Shown piece by piece: positions 44,341 through 53,700 of a DNA stretch of 64,000 nt; position 1 is the first letter of the stretch; the number at the start of each line of letters is the position of its first letter. This DNA is from Stenotrophomonas indicatrix (GTDB lineage Bacteria; Pseudomonadota; Gammaproteobacteria; Xanthomonadales; Xanthomonadaceae). The stretch covers positions 3,906,001-3,970,000 of the forward strand of contig NZ_PEJS01000001.1 of assembly GCF_002750975.1 (NCBI RefSeq). Direction: 5' to 3'. The notes beneath the pieces were generated by a model. The model had not been told where the DNA came from, ran no database searches, and saw nothing but the letters and a program-made list of their open reading frames with translations. The position numbers were made by a program, and so were the translations under genes.

Positions 44341-45564
44341 ATGGCACGCCCCGACCTGACCGCCCGCCTCCAAGCCCAGCGCGCGTTGCGCGATGCACAA
44401 GGCCGTCGCCGCCCGCGGCGCACGGTCACCCGTCGCGATGGTGTGCGCCTGGAAGTCGATGGGCGCTGGCTGACCGGCTTCTGCAGCAACGATTACCTGG
44501 GCCTGGCCCAGCAGTTCAGCGTGGTCAACGCACTGCAGGATGCCGCCGCGCGCGAAGGTGCCGGTGCCGGTGCTTCGCACCTGGTCTGCGGCCACCACGC
44601 GCTGCACGACGCATTGGAACGCGAAATGGCCGAGTGGCTCGGTTACCCGCGTGCCTTGCTGTTCGGCAGTGGCTTCACCGCCAACCTGGCCGTGCAGCAG
44701 GCGCTGCTGGGCGAAGAGAACGATGTCTGCGTGCAGGACAAGCTCAACCACGCCAGTCTGCTCGATGCCACCCGGCTGGCCGGCGCGCGCCTGCGCCGCT
44801 ACCCGCACCTGGACGCGGAAGGTGCGATGCGCCAACTCAAGCATGCGCCCGATGGCGCAGCGATGCTGGCTACCGACGGTGTCTTCAGCATGGATGGCGA
44901 TATCGCGCCGCTGCGTGCGCTGTCGCTGGTCGCGCGCCTGCAGCAGGCGCTGTTCTACGTGGACGATGCGCATGGCGTGGGCGTGCTCGGCGATGGTCGT
45001 GGCGCGGTCGCCACCGCCGGCCTGGGCGTGGACGATGTGCCGCTGCAGCTGGTCACCCTGGGCAAGGCGCTCGGCGGTTCCGGCGCGCTGGTGCTCGGCC
45101 GCGAAGACCTGATCGAGCACCTGGCCGAAACCGCACGCCCCTACATCTACACCACCGCCATGGCGCCGGCGCTGGCGGCATCCGCACTGGAAGCGGTGCG
45201 CCTGGCCCGCCGCGATCATTGGCGCCGGGCGAAGCTGGCCGATCTGATTGCCCTGTTCCGCAGCGAAGCGCGACGTCATGGGCTGGATCTGATGGCATCG
45301 GAAACGCCGATCCAGCCGCTGTTGTGTGGCGACGACCACACTGCCATGGCGATGTCGCAGGCGCTGGAGCAGGCCGGCTGGCTGGTCGGCGCGATCCGCC
45401 CACCGACCGTGCCGGAAGGCAAGGCGCGCCTGCGCGTCACCTTGTCCGCGCTGCACACCACCGAGCAGGTACGCGGCCTGGTCGAAGCCATCGCCGTTGC
45501 ACGCGACCGCGTGGCCTTTGCCGCGCGCGAAGTGCTGCCGCCGTCGTTGCCGGCGCTGGCCTGA
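44341..45564 (+). CDS. bioF: 8-amino-7-oxononanoate synthase
   Basis: 407 residues from [18 protein letters not shown]. It is a PLP alpha-oxoamine synthase: [10 protein letters not shown] at the start, [32 protein letters not shown] and the cofactor Lys in [15 protein letters not shown]. It condenses pimeloyl-ACP with alanine to give KAPA. The length is normal. It follows bioB in the same direction. Confidence 0.96.
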   Translation: MARPDLTARLQAQRALRDAQGRRRPRRTVTRRDGVRLEVDGRWLTGFCSNDYLGLAQQFSVVNALQDAAAREGAGAGASHLVCGHHALHDALEREMAEWLGYPRALLFGSGFTANLAVQQALLGEENDVCVQDKLNHASLLDATRLAGARLRRYPHLDAEGAMRQLKHAPDGAAMLATDGVFSMDGDIAPLRALSLVARLQQALFYVDDAHGVGVLGDGRGAVATAGLGVDDVPLQLVTLGKALGGSGALVLGREDLIEHLAETARPYIYTTAMAPALAASALEAVRLARRDHWRRAKLADLIALFRSEARRHGLDLMASETPIQPLLCGDDHTAMAMSQALEQAGWLVGAIRPPTVPEGKARLRVTLSALHTTEQVRGLVEAIAVARDRVAFAAREVLPPSLPALA

Positions 45565-45582
45565 GTGATCGTGTAGTTCCCC

Positions 45583-46362
45583 ATGCATATTGAAGTGACC
45601 GGCCATGGGCCGGACCTGGTACTGATCCACGGCTGGGCCCTGCAGGGCGGCGTGTTTGCGCCGCTGGTGCAGCGCCTGGCCGATCGATTCACGCTGCATC
45701 TGGTCGACCTGCCCGGCCATGGCCACAGCCGCGACGACAGCACCCCGCTGCGCCTGCCGTTCGTGGTCAATGCCATTGCCGCAGCCACGCCGCCAGCGGT
45801 GTGGTGCGGTTGGTCACTGGGTGGCCTGTTCGCGCTGCACGCGGCGGCCACGCTGCCGAAGGTGCGCGGTCTGGCGATGATCGCCGCCACGCCGCGCTTC
45901 GTGCGCGGTGATGACTGGCCGCATGCGGTGGAGCCATCGGTATTCGAGCAGTTCGGTCGTGACCTCGCGCAGGACTTCAGTGGCACCCTGGAACGTTTCC
46001 TGGCACTGGACGTGATGGGTTCGGCGCATGCCCGCGAGGAACTGCGCACCCTGCGGCAGCGCCTGGTCGAACGCGGAGCGCCCACCGAACGCGCACTGCA
46101 CGAGGGCCTGCAGCTGCTGGAGAACACCGACCTGCGCGGTGCCCTGCCCGCACTGGGCAAGCCCAGCCTGTGGATTGCCGGCCAGCGTGACCGTCTGGTC
46201 TCGCCGGCGGCGATGCAGGCCGCTGCCGCGCTGGCGCCCGGCGGGCAGTCGCTGACCGTCGGCCATGGCGGCCACGCGCCCTTCCTCGGCCATGCCGATG
46301 ACGTTGCAGCCGCCCTGCAACACTTCGTTGCCGGCCTGTCACCGGCCGATGGCGGACAATGA
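45583..46362 (+). CDS. bioH: Pimeloyl-ACP methyl ester carboxylesterase
   Basis: 259 residues. An alpha/beta hydrolase with LVLIHGWALQGGVF (oxyanion region), the nucleophile elbow GWSLGGLF, Asp in AGQRDRLVSP and His in GHGGHAPFLGH. It removes the methyl group that BioC adds, releasing pimeloyl-ACP for BioF. The gap to bioF is 18 bases. BioC is encoded two genes downstream. Confidence 0.93.
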   Translation: MHIEVTGHGPDLVLIHGWALQGGVFAPLVQRLADRFTLHLVDLPGHGHSRDDSTPLRLPFVVNAIAAATPPAVWCGWSLGGLFALHAAATLPKVRGLAMIAATPRFVRGDDWPHAVEPSVFEQFGRDLAQDFSGTLERFLALDVMGSAHAREELRTLRQRLVERGAPTERALHEGLQLLENTDLRGALPALGKPSLWIAGQRDRLVSPAAMQAAAALAPGGQSLTVGHGGHAPFLGHADDVAAALQHFVAGLSPADGGQ

Positions 46363-46391
46363 GCCTCCCTAAGCTTGTGCAGGACTGACGC

Positions 46392-47171
46392 ATGGATCTG
46401 GGCATTTCCGGCCGCTGGGCACTGGTCTGCGGCGCCAGCAAGGGGCTTGGCCTGGGCTGCGCGCGCGCATTGGTGCGCGAAGGCGTGAACGTGGTCATCG
46501 TCGCCCGCGGTGACGCTGCACTGCAGGCCGCGGCTGAAGAACTGCGTACGCTGCCCGGTGCCGCTGAAGTGCGTGCGATCGCCGCCGACGTCACCACCGA
46601 GGCGGGCCGCGCCCAGGCGCTGGCCGCCTGCCCGCAGGTCGACATCCTGGTGACCAACGCCGGCGGCCCGCCGCCGGGCGACTTCCGCACGTTCGAGCGC
46701 GACGACTGGATCGCCGCGCTGGACGCCAACATGCTGGCGCCGATCGCGCTGATCCGCGCCACCGTGGACGCGATGATCGAGCGCGGCTTCGGCCGCATCG
46801 TCAACATCACCTCGTCATCGGTGAAGGCACCCATCGACGCGCTGGCGCTGTCCAACGGCGCGCGCAGCGGGCTGACCGGCTTCGTCGCCGGGCTGGCGCG
46901 GCGCACCGTCGTCCACAACGTCACGATCAACAATCTGCTGCCCGGCCAGTTCGATACCGACCGCCTGCGCGCCAACTTCGCCCACGCCGCCGGCCAGGGC
47001 GGGGACGTGCAGGCAGTGGCCGAACGCCGCCGCCAGCAGATTCCCGCCGGCCGCTTCGGCACGCCGGACGAATTCGGCGCCGCCTGCGCCTTCCTGTGCA
47101 GTGCACAGGCCGGTTACCTCACCGGGCAGAACCTGCTGATCGACGGCGGCGCCTACCCCGGTACGTTCTAA
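46392..47171 (+). CDS. SDR-like protein lacking the catalytic Tyr and Lys
   Basis: 259 residues. The Rossmann motif is VCGASKGLGLG with VTNAGGPPPG further on, like 3-oxoacyl-ACP reductases. Where active members have YxxxK, this protein has S154-N-G-A-R158 (ALSNGARSGLTG), so both the catalytic Tyr and Lys are replaced. A subgroup of FabG-like SDRs is known with an imperfect catalytic set. It lies between bioH and bioC in the biotin cluster, 29 and 12 bases from its neighbours. It may have a role in the pimeloyl pathway or be a passenger. Confidence 0.8.
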   Translation: MDLGISGRWALVCGASKGLGLGCARALVREGVNVVIVARGDAALQAAAEELRTLPGAAEVRAIAADVTTEAGRAQALAACPQVDILVTNAGGPPPGDFRTFERDDWIAALDANMLAPIALIRATVDAMIERGFGRIVNITSSSVKAPIDALALSNGARSGLTGFVAGLARRTVVHNVTINNLLPGQFDTDRLRANFAHAAGQGGDVQAVAERRRQQIPAGRFGTPDEFGAACAFLCSAQAGYLTGQNLLIDGGAYPGTF

Positions 47172-47183
47172 GAGACTTCTGCA

Positions 47184-48068
47184 ATGCCGTCCCACTTCGA
47201 TACCCGCCATGTCCGCCGCGCCTTCGCCCGCGCCGCCACCAGCTACGACGCTGCCGCCGCCCTGCAGCGCGAGGTGCAGTCGCGGCTGCTGGAATCGCTG
47301 GACTACCTGGAGGCACGCAAGCCGGAGGTGGTGCTGGATATCGGTGCCGGCACCGGCCATGCCAGTGCGCTGATGAAGAAGCGCTGGCCGAAGGCGCAGG
47401 TGATCGCGCTGGACGTGGCACTGCCGATGCTCGACCAAGCCAAGCGCCAGGCCGGCTGGTGGAAGCCGTTCCAGCGCCTGGCCGCCGATGCCACGGCGCT
47501 GCCGTTGGCCGACAACAGCGTCGATGTGATCTTCAGCAACCTGTGCCTGCAGTGGGTGGACGACCTGCCGGCGGTGTTCGCCGGTTTCCGCCGCGTGCTC
47601 AAGCCCGGTGGGTTGCTGGTGTGTTCGACGTTCGGGCCGGAAACGCTGGTCGAGCTCAACGAGGCCTTCGCCGCCGCCGACGACCGCCCGCACGTGAGCC
47701 GCTTCGCGCAGATCGCCCAGTTCGGCGATGCGCTGATGATGGCCGGCTTCCGTGATCCGGTTCTGGATCGCGACCTGTTCACCCTGACCTACGACGACCT
47801 GCCCTCGTTGATGCGCGAGCTGCGCGCGATGGGCGCGACCAACGCACGGGTCGATCGCCGCCATACGTTGACCGGCCGGGGGCGGTTCGCGGCGGCAGCG
47901 GCGGCGTACGAACCGATGCGCCGTGCCGATGGCAAGCTGCCCAGCAGCTGGGAAGTGATCTACGCCCATGCCTGGGCGCCGGATCCGGGCGCGCCGATCC
48001 GCGAAGGTGGGCATGACATTGCTTCCGTGCCGGTGTCGGCGATCCCGATCCGGCGCAAGCAGACCTGA
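47184..48068 (+). CDS. bioC: Malonyl-ACP O-methyltransferase
   Basis: 294 residues. The SAM motif I is VLDIGAGTGHASALM; then VIALDVALPMLDQAK, DATALPLADNSVDVIFSNL and LCLQWVDD, with the RVLKPGGLLVCSTFG strand, as in BioC. It methylates the free carboxyl of malonyl-ACP so that fatty acid synthesis can build the pimeloyl chain. It is the last gene of the cluster. bioA and bioD are not in the window. Confidence 0.93.
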   Translation: MPSHFDTRHVRRAFARAATSYDAAAALQREVQSRLLESLDYLEARKPEVVLDIGAGTGHASALMKKRWPKAQVIALDVALPMLDQAKRQAGWWKPFQRLAADATALPLADNSVDVIFSNLCLQWVDDLPAVFAGFRRVLKPGGLLVCSTFGPETLVELNEAFAAADDRPHVSRFAQIAQFGDALMMAGFRDPVLDRDLFTLTYDDLPSLMRELRAMGATNARVDRRHTLTGRGRFAAAAAAYEPMRRADGKLPSSWEVIYAHAWAPDPGAPIREGGHDIASVPVSAIPIRRKQT

Positions 48069-48079
48069 TTCGAAGGCGC

Positions 48080-48212
48080 CGCCGGGCATGGCCCGGCGCT
48101 ACCAGCCGACCTTGGTCGGCGCTGTGCTTCCCGTGCCGACCAAGGTCGGCAACTACCAAAAGCAGGTCCCGGCCAAGCGCGCGTTATGGGTAGCGCCGGG
48201 CCATGCCCGGCG
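48080..48212. repeat. SMAG-type palindrome cluster
   Basis: GTAG-ended palindromes lie at 48080-48102 (minus) and 48190-48212 (plus), core GCGCCGGGCCATGCCCGGC. Between them are two smaller palindromes, GCCGACC..GGTCGGC at 48105-48120 and 48135-48150, the second followed by AACTAC. They fill the gap between the convergent bioC and YdcF-like genes and may stop transcription from both sides. Confidence 0.8.
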
Positions 48213-48229
48213 AGCGCAGCGGCAGCCGC

Positions 48230-48862
48230 TCAGGTATTGGCCGGTGAACTCAACGGCGGCCGTACCAGGTCGCGGTGGAAGAAGTAGATCTCCTGCACCA
48301 GGAAGCGCCAGCTGGTATGGAAGCTGCGGAAGCGCGTGCTCGGCGTGGACGAGGCCAACGCCTGGATGCCCAGCGCCTTGCTCAGGCGCAGCGCGCGCGC
48401 CATGTGCAGCGGGTCGCTGACGATGATCACCGAATGCAGCTTGCGCTGGTCCATCAGCCGCTTGGCCTCGACCAGGTTCTGCACGGTATTGCGCGAGGCG
48501 GTCTCGATGAGGATCGCCTCATCGGGAATGCCGTGCTTGAGCGCATAGCGCCGGGCCACCTGCGATTCCGAGAAGCGCGCACCGGTGCCGCCGTAGCCTC
48601 CGGTAAAGATCAGCAGTGGCGCGTAGCCGGCATCGTACAGATCCAGGCCGTGGCGGATGCGCTCTTCAAACACCGGCGAGGGCTTGGCATCGTAGGCCGC
48701 CGCACCCAGCACGATGATCGCGTCCGCCTTGGCCGCCTGGTCGCGCTCGCCGACCCAGACGATCCAGGCGGTCACGCCCAGCAGCCAGATCACCAGCAGT
48801 ACGAACAACCGCCACACCCAACCGAGCAGGCCGGTACGTTCGCGATGGCGGCCGCGGCTCAT
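48230..48862 (-). CDS. YdcF/DUF218 family protein
   Basis: 210 residues from MSRGRHRERTG. One N-terminal membrane helix (LFVLLVIWLLGVTAWIVWV) anchors a DUF218 domain: ADAIIVLGAAAYDAKPSPVF, LLIFTGGYGGTG, IETASRNTVQNLVEAKRLM and VIIVSDPLHMARAL. These are the nucleotide-binding-like loops of YdcF/SanA/ElyC proteins, which act in envelope maintenance or polysaccharide metabolism. The start overlaps the stop of the upstream dehydratase gene by 4 bases, so the two are coupled. Confidence 0.85.
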   Translation of the reverse strand: MSRGRHRERTGLLGWVWRLFVLLVIWLLGVTAWIVWVGERDQAAKADAIIVLGAAAYDAKPSPVFEERIRHGLDLYDAGYAPLLIFTGGYGGTGARFSESQVARRYALKHGIPDEAILIETASRNTVQNLVEAKRLMDQRKLHSVIIVSDPLHMARALRLSKALGIQALASSTPSTRFRSFHTSWRFLVQEIYFFHRDLVRPPLSSPANT

Positions 48863-49821
48863 GGCGCTCCCCAACGCAGGGCAGGCAGATCGACATTGCC
48901 GCCGGACAGCACCAGTCCAACGCGCAGGCCGGCGAAGCGCGCAGGCTGCGCAAGCACCGCCGCCAGCACGATCGCCGAGGACGGCTCGACCACCTGCTTG
49001 AGCACGTCCCACAGCAGGCGCATCGCCGCCACGGTGGCGGCATCGTCAACCACGATGACCTCGGCGCCCGCGGCCTGCAGCAGCGCGAAGTTGGGTGCGC
49101 CGATCAGCGTGCGCAGTCCATCGCAGATCGTGTCCGGGGTAAATGCCTCCTGGCGCTTGCCGGTCGCCAGCGAACGGGCGGTGTCATCGGCACCGGCCGG
49201 CTCGGCCAGCACCAGCCGCGTGCCCGGGCTGGCGTGCTGCAGGGCCAACGCGGTGCCACTGGCCAGGCCACCACCGCCCACCGGCACCACCAGCACGTCG
49301 AACGGCCCCTCGCTGTGCAGCAGCTCCAGCGCGGCCGTGCCCTGCCCGGCGATCACCGCGGGGTTGGTGTACGGATGGACCAGAGTGGCGCCGGTATCGG
49401 CCTGCACCTTGGCGCAGGTGGCCTCGCGGTCGGCAATGGTGGCCGGGCAGCGCCAGAGGGTGGCGCCATGCCGGGCGATATTGGCCAGCTTGGCGGCCAC
49501 GGCCCCTTCGGGCACCACCACATGGCAGGGAATGCCCCGTGTGCGGGCAGCCAGCGCCAAGGCGGCACCGTGATTGCCGGAGGAATGCGTCACCACACCG
49601 GCACCGGCGTGATCGGCATCCAGCGACCACACCGCATTGCACGCGCCGCGGAACTTGAACGCGCCGCCGCGCTGCAGGTGCTCGGCCTTGAACGCCAGTT
49701 GCGCACCGGCCAACGCATCCAGCGTGCGCGAGCGCAGCACCGGGGTCACGCTGGCATGGGGCGCGATCCGCGCGGCGGCGGCGAGGACGTCATCAGCGCG
49801 GGGCAACAGTGAATCGCTCAT
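48859..49821 (-). CDS. PLP-dependent threonine/serine dehydratase-like enzyme
   Basis: 320 residues. Fold type II PLP enzyme: the cofactor Lys is in RGGAFKFRGACNAV, the substrate loop is THSSGNHGAALALA and the phosphate loop is VPVGGGGLASGTAL. The length fits catabolic threonine dehydratase or serine racemase, without the regulatory domain of IlvA. It would deaminate serine or threonine to the oxo-acid, or isomerise serine. It stands upstream of the YdcF-like gene. Confidence 0.85.
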   Translation of the reverse strand: MSDSLLPRADDVLAAAARIAPHASVTPVLRSRTLDALAGAQLAFKAEHLQRGGAFKFRGACNAVWSLDADHAGAGVVTHSSGNHGAALALAARTRGIPCHVVVPEGAVAAKLANIARHGATLWRCPATIADREATCAKVQADTGATLVHPYTNPAVIAGQGTAALELLHSEGPFDVLVVPVGGGGLASGTALALQHASPGTRLVLAEPAGADDTARSLATGKRQEAFTPDTICDGLRTLIGAPNFALLQAAGAEVIVVDDAATVAAMRLLWDVLKQVVEPSSAIVLAAVLAQPARFAGLRVGLVLSGGNVDLPALRWGAP

Positions 49822-49980
49822 GACGCAAGATTAACGTATGGCCCCGCGCTGGCGAGGGCGCCATCGGTCATGCCAGCATGCATGCCTACACCGCCATTCA
49901 TCCTGGCCGGCGGAATTAAGGGCTGATTCAACGCCGGCGGCTGAAGCTGCCTGCATACCCGTCCTCTGGGGGGACCCATC

Positions 49981-50448
49981 ATGAAAACGCGCCTGATGCT
50001 TGCCGGTGGCCTGCTGCTGGCCCTGACCGGTTGCACCACCTATGACTATGTCGGTGGCCGCGGCGGTGGCTACTACCACGGTGCGCCGTCGGTGGAGTAC
50101 CGCTACCCCTATGGCTACCCGGCCGACTACGGCTATCCGTATTACGGCGGCGGTGGCTATTACGGCTATGGCGGCCCGTACTACCAGCGGCCGATCTACC
50201 GCCCGCCGCACCACAACCACCGCCCGCCACCGCGTCCCGGCAACGGCGGCGAAAACCGCCCGCCACCGCCGCCGCGCCAGAACAATGGCGGCTCGCCCTG
50301 GCGCAACATGGATTCGATGCGTCGACCGCCGCAGCCTGTACAGCGGGTCGAGCGCCCCTCGCCGCCGCCGCAGGCGCGTCCGGCCCCGGCTCCGCGTGCG
50401 CCGAGGATGAACAGTTCCCCCTGGCGTGCCATGGATCGTGAGAGATAG
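49981..50448 (+). CDS. Gly/Tyr/Pro-rich lipoprotein
   Basis: 155 residues from MKTRLMLAGGLLLALTGC, a lipoprotein signal with lipobox LTGC. The mature part has Tyr/Gly repeats (YPYYGGGGYYGYGGPYY), then Pro/Arg/Asn-rich segments (RPPPRPGNGGENRPPPPPR) and two copies of a short motif, SPWRNMDSM and SPWRAMDRE. It should be disordered and surface-exposed or periplasmic. GGGGGGACCC lies before the start. Function unknown. Confidence 0.7.
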   Translation: MKTRLMLAGGLLLALTGCTTYDYVGGRGGGYYHGAPSVEYRYPYGYPADYGYPYYGGGGYYGYGGPYYQRPIYRPPHHNHRPPPRPGNGGENRPPPPPRQNNGGSPWRNMDSMRRPPQPVQRVERPSPPPQARPAPAPRAPRMNSSPWRAMDRER

Positions 50449-50553
50449 CGCACAGTTGACGCTTGTTCCATCTTGCATTTCACACGGTCCAAGCCTCAAT
50501 CTACGCGGGTGGTGACGGCCAGCGTCACAAAGTGACAAAAGCGTTAAGGGCCC

Positions 50554-50679
50554 GTCCCAAACAGCTCTACGTCGATATCCGACAGGAACATCTGGATCCC
50601 CCCTGTTCCGGCCCTGTCGGATGTCGGCACCTTTAAAGACGAACGGCCCCGCACTGCGGGGCCGTTTGTTGTTTGGGAC
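50554..50679 (+). ncRNA. Structured intergenic element, possible small RNA or leader
   Basis: GTCCCAAACA (50554-50563) is exactly complementary to TGTTTGGGAC (50670-50679). Inside lie a second imperfect stem (GACAGGAACA with TGTTCCGGCCCTGTC) and a terminator hairpin whose T-rich tail overlaps the right arm. The nested stems suggest a folded transcript or two alternative folds. No promoter is clear (TTGACG at 50456 lacks a good -10) and no family was recognised. Confidence 0.3.
50642..50666 (+). terminator. Rho-independent terminator
   Basis: AACGGCCCC pairs with GGGGCCGTT around a 7-base loop, followed by TGTTGTTT. It lies about 200 bases after the lipoprotein gene, too far to be only its terminator, and upstream of mnmG. 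Confidence 0.8.
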
Positions 50680-50696
50680 ACCAGGGCGCGCGGGCA

Positions 50697-50719
50697 GTAG
50701 ATCCACGCCATGCGTGGAT
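50697..50719. repeat. SMAG-type palindrome
   Basis: GTAGATCCACGCCATGCGTGGAT is a single 23-bp GTAG-ended palindrome. A second of the same subtype is at 63118-63140. The rest of the 558-base gap (50449-51006) holds the structured element and terminator above and, closer to mnmG, CCACCGTG...CACGGTGG; no further gene is seen. Confidence 0.75.
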
Positions 50720-51006
50720 GCCGCGTTCCCAGCCGCCCCAAAAAACAGGGCCGGACAGTCCCCCGACTGCCGGCCCCTCTGCTTCCCCACCGTGCGCCTG
50801 TACCGGCCCCTGTTCCAATTCCGGTCACCAGCGCCTGCGGCGCCAGCCACGGTGGGTGCTATTGGGTTATCTGCAAAAATCCTGCCAACTTTAGGGTTGA
50901 TTTCGATGCCGGCCGGCCGGCGCCAACGTCCCTGCCCCGATTGGCGCTAAAATCGCCACCCCCGGCGCCGTCTCCGGCTGCGCCTGCCCCTTGCTGAACA
51001 GCCCCC

Positions 51007-52896
51007 ATGATCGATTCCTTCCATCGTTACGACGTCATCGTCATCGGCGGTGGCCACGCCGGCACCGAGGCCGCGCTGGCTGCGGCCCGTATCGGCGTGC
51101 GCACCCTGTTGCTGACCCACAACATCGAAACGGTGGGAGCGATGAGCTGCAACCCGGCCATCGGTGGCATCGGCAAGGGCCATCTGGTCAAGGAAATCGA
51201 CGCCCTCGGCGGTGCGATGGCGCATGCCGCCGACCGCGCCGGCATCCAGTGGCGCACCCTCAACGCCTCCAAGGGCCCGGCCGTGCGCGCCACCCGCTGC
51301 CAGGCCGACCGCAACCTGTACCGCATGGCGATCCGCGCCATCGTCGAGGGCCAGGCCAACCTGACCGTGTTCCAGGCGGCGGTGGATGACCTGGTCATCG
51401 AGGGCGACCACGTGCGCGGGGTCATCACCCAGACCGGCCTGCGTTTCGATGCCGAGGCCGTGGTGCTGACCGCCGGCACCTTCCTGGCCGGCAAGATCCA
51501 CGTCGGCCCGACCCAGTACGCAGCCGGCCGCATGGGCGATCCGCCCGCCACCACGCTGGCTGCACGCCTGCGCGAGCGGCCGTTCCAGGTGGACCGCCTG
51601 AAGACCGGCACGCCACCGCGCATCGACGGCCGTTCGCTGGACTACAGCGTGATGGACGAGCAGCCCGGCGACACGCCGCGCCCGGTGATGTCCTTCCTCG
51701 GCTCGGTGGATGAGCATCCGCAGCAGGTCAGCTGCTGGATCACCCACACCAGCGAGCAGACCCACCAGATCATCCGCGACGCCCTGCACCGTTCGCCGCT
51801 GTACAGCGGCCAGATCGAAGGCATCGGCCCGCGCTACTGCCCCTCCATCGAGGACAAGGTGGTGCGCTTCGCCGAGAAGGCCAGCCACCAGATCTTCGTC
51901 GAGCCCGAAGGCCTGGGCATCGTCGAGATCTATCCCAACGGCATTTCCACCTCGCTGCCGTTCGACGTGCAGCTGGAGATGGTGCGCAGCATCCGTGGTT
52001 TCCAGAACGCGCACATCACCCGCCCCGGCTATGCCATCGAGTACGACTTCTTCGATCCACGCGGGCTGAAGGCCTCGCTGGAAACCAAGCTGGTCAACGG
52101 CCTGTTCTTCGCCGGCCAGATCAACGGCACCACCGGTTATGAGGAGGCTGCCGCACAGGGCCTGCTGGCCGGCCTCAACGCCGCTCGCCAGGTGCGTGGC
52201 CTCGAGGGCTGGTGCCCGCGTCGCGACGAAGCCTACCTCGGCGTGCTGGTGGATGACCTGATCACCCACGGCACCAACGAGCCGTACCGCATGTTCACCA
52301 GCCGCGCCGAGTACCGCCTGCAGCTGCGCGAAGACAACGCCGACCAGCGCCTGACCCCGGCCGGCCGCGACATGGGCCTGGTCGATGATCGTCGCTGGCG
52401 TGCCTTCGAAACCAAGCAGGCTGCCGTGGCCGCGGAGCGCACGCGCCTGGGTGCGCTGTGGGCCACGCCGGCCAATGCGCTGGGCCGCGAAGTGCAGGAA
52501 ACGCTGGGCGTGGCGGTCAGCCGCGAAACCAACGTGCTGGACCTGATCAAGCGCCCGGAACTGGATTACGCGCAGCTGATGCGGGTGCCCTCGCTCGGCC
52601 CGGCCGTGGCCGATGGCAAGGTGGCCGAACAGGTGGAGATCGGGGTGAAGTACGCCGGTTACCTGGATCGCCAGCGCGAGGAGATCGAGCGCCAGCAGCG
52701 CCATGAAGCAACGCCGATTGCCGGCGATTTCGACTACGCCATCGTGCGCGGGCTGTCGGCCGAAGCGCTGCAGAAGCTCGAGCGTGTGCGTCCGCAGACC
52801 ATCGGCCAGGCCCAGCGCATTCCGGGCATGACCCCGGCGGCGATCTCGCTGCTGCTGGTGCACCTGGAGCGCGCACGGCGCGGACGCGTGGCATGA
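51007..52896 (+). CDS. mnmG: tRNA uridine-5-carboxymethylaminomethyl synthesis FAD protein
   Basis: 629 residues. The FAD motif [18 protein letters not shown] is at the start, with [30 protein letters not shown] and [20 protein letters not shown] following, all diagnostic of MnmG/GidA. With MnmE it forms the cmnm5 group on wobble uridine 34 of several tRNAs. The length and start are standard. It is followed by a SMAG pair. mnmE is not in the window. Confidence 0.97.
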   Translation: MIDSFHRYDVIVIGGGHAGTEAALAAARIGVRTLLLTHNIETVGAMSCNPAIGGIGKGHLVKEIDALGGAMAHAADRAGIQWRTLNASKGPAVRATRCQADRNLYRMAIRAIVEGQANLTVFQAAVDDLVIEGDHVRGVITQTGLRFDAEAVVLTAGTFLAGKIHVGPTQYAAGRMGDPPATTLAARLRERPFQVDRLKTGTPPRIDGRSLDYSVMDEQPGDTPRPVMSFLGSVDEHPQQVSCWITHTSEQTHQIIRDALHRSPLYSGQIEGIGPRYCPSIEDKVVRFAEKASHQIFVEPEGLGIVEIYPNGISTSLPFDVQLEMVRSIRGFQNAHITRPGYAIEYDFFDPRGLKASLETKLVNGLFFAGQINGTTGYEEAAAQGLLAGLNAARQVRGLEGWCPRRDEAYLGVLVDDLITHGTNEPYRMFTSRAEYRLQLREDNADQRLTPAGRDMGLVDDRRWRAFETKQAAVAAERTRLGALWATPANALGREVQETLGVAVSRETNVLDLIKRPELDYAQLMRVPSLGPAVADGKVAEQVEIGVKYAGYLDRQREEIERQQRHEATPIAGDFDYAIVRGLSAEALQKLERVRPQTIGQAQRIPGMTPAAISLLLVHLERARRGRVA

Positions 52897-52903
52897 AAAA
52901 ACG

Positions 52904-52981
52904 GTAGTGCCGGCCGCTGGCCGGCAGCCCGATACACCTTCGACAGAACCTCTGCGGGTGCCGGCCAGCGGCCGGCACTAC
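52904..52981. repeat. SMAG-type inverted pair
   Basis: GTAGTGCCGGCCGCTGGCCG... (52904-52926) and its reverse (52959-52981), with core GCCGGCC.GCTGGCCGGC, begin 8 bases after the mnmG stop. The pair could fold as one long hairpin in the mnmG mRNA. Confidence 0.8.
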
Positions 52982-53045
52982 CGGCAGGGCTGCGTGCTGC
53001 ACGCGGTATCATCATCGCGATTGCCCTGCTCTTCCGGAGATGCCG

Positions 53046-53576
53046 ATGACCCCGCTGCGCCCCTTCCGCGACAAGATGCCGGTGCTCGGCCAGCGCGTGT
53101 ATGTCGATCCGGCCTGCACGATCATCGGTGATGTCGAACTGGCCGACGACGTATCGATCTGGCCGGGCACGGTCATCCGTGGCGACGTCAATTTCGTGCG
53201 CATCGGTGCACGCACCAACGTGCAGGACGGCACGATCATCCACGTCAGCCACCACAGCCCGTACAACAAGGCCGGCTACCCGACCCTGATCGGCGAAGGC
53301 GTCACCGTCGGCCATGGCTGCATCATCCACGCCTGCAGCATCGGCGATTACAGCCTGATCGGCATGGGCGCGTGCATCCTCGACGGTGCCCGGGTCGAGC
53401 GCCATGGCTTCGTCGGTGCCGGTGCGGTGGTCGGCCCCGGCAAGGTGGTGGGCGAGGGCGAGCTGTGGGTGGGCAACCCTGCCCGTCCGGCGCGCACGCT
53501 CAGCGACAAGGAGATCGAGTCGCTGCACTATTCGGCCGACCACTACGTGCGGCTGAAGGACGAATACCTGGGCTGA
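53046..53576 (+). CDS. Gamma-class carbonic anhydrase family protein (YrdA-like)
   Basis: GGAG lies 6 bases before ATG 53046; 176 residues. A left-handed beta-helix of hexapeptide repeats (ADDVSIWPGTVIRGDVN and following) with zinc-ligand positions in GTIIHVSHH and VGHGCIIHACSIG. The metal His set is complete, so the protein can bind zinc, but many YrdA/PaaY-like proteins have weak or no anhydrase activity. It is a stand-alone gene between mnmG and the RDD operon. Confidence 0.88.
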   Translation: MTPLRPFRDKMPVLGQRVYVDPACTIIGDVELADDVSIWPGTVIRGDVNFVRIGARTNVQDGTIIHVSHHSPYNKAGYPTLIGEGVTVGHGCIIHACSIGDYSLIGMGACILDGARVERHGFVGAGAVVGPGKVVGEGELWVGNPARPARTLSDKEIESLHYSADHYVRLKDEYLG

Positions 53577-53700
53577 GGCCGCCTCGCCGATGGCCGGGCT
53601 CTGCTAAAGTCTGGGCCCGACCAGGAACCGTCGAGACCCCCATGCCCGTGGCTGCACGCCGGAGAGGACTCCAGCGCCCACTTCGGCGGCCATCGCGCTG

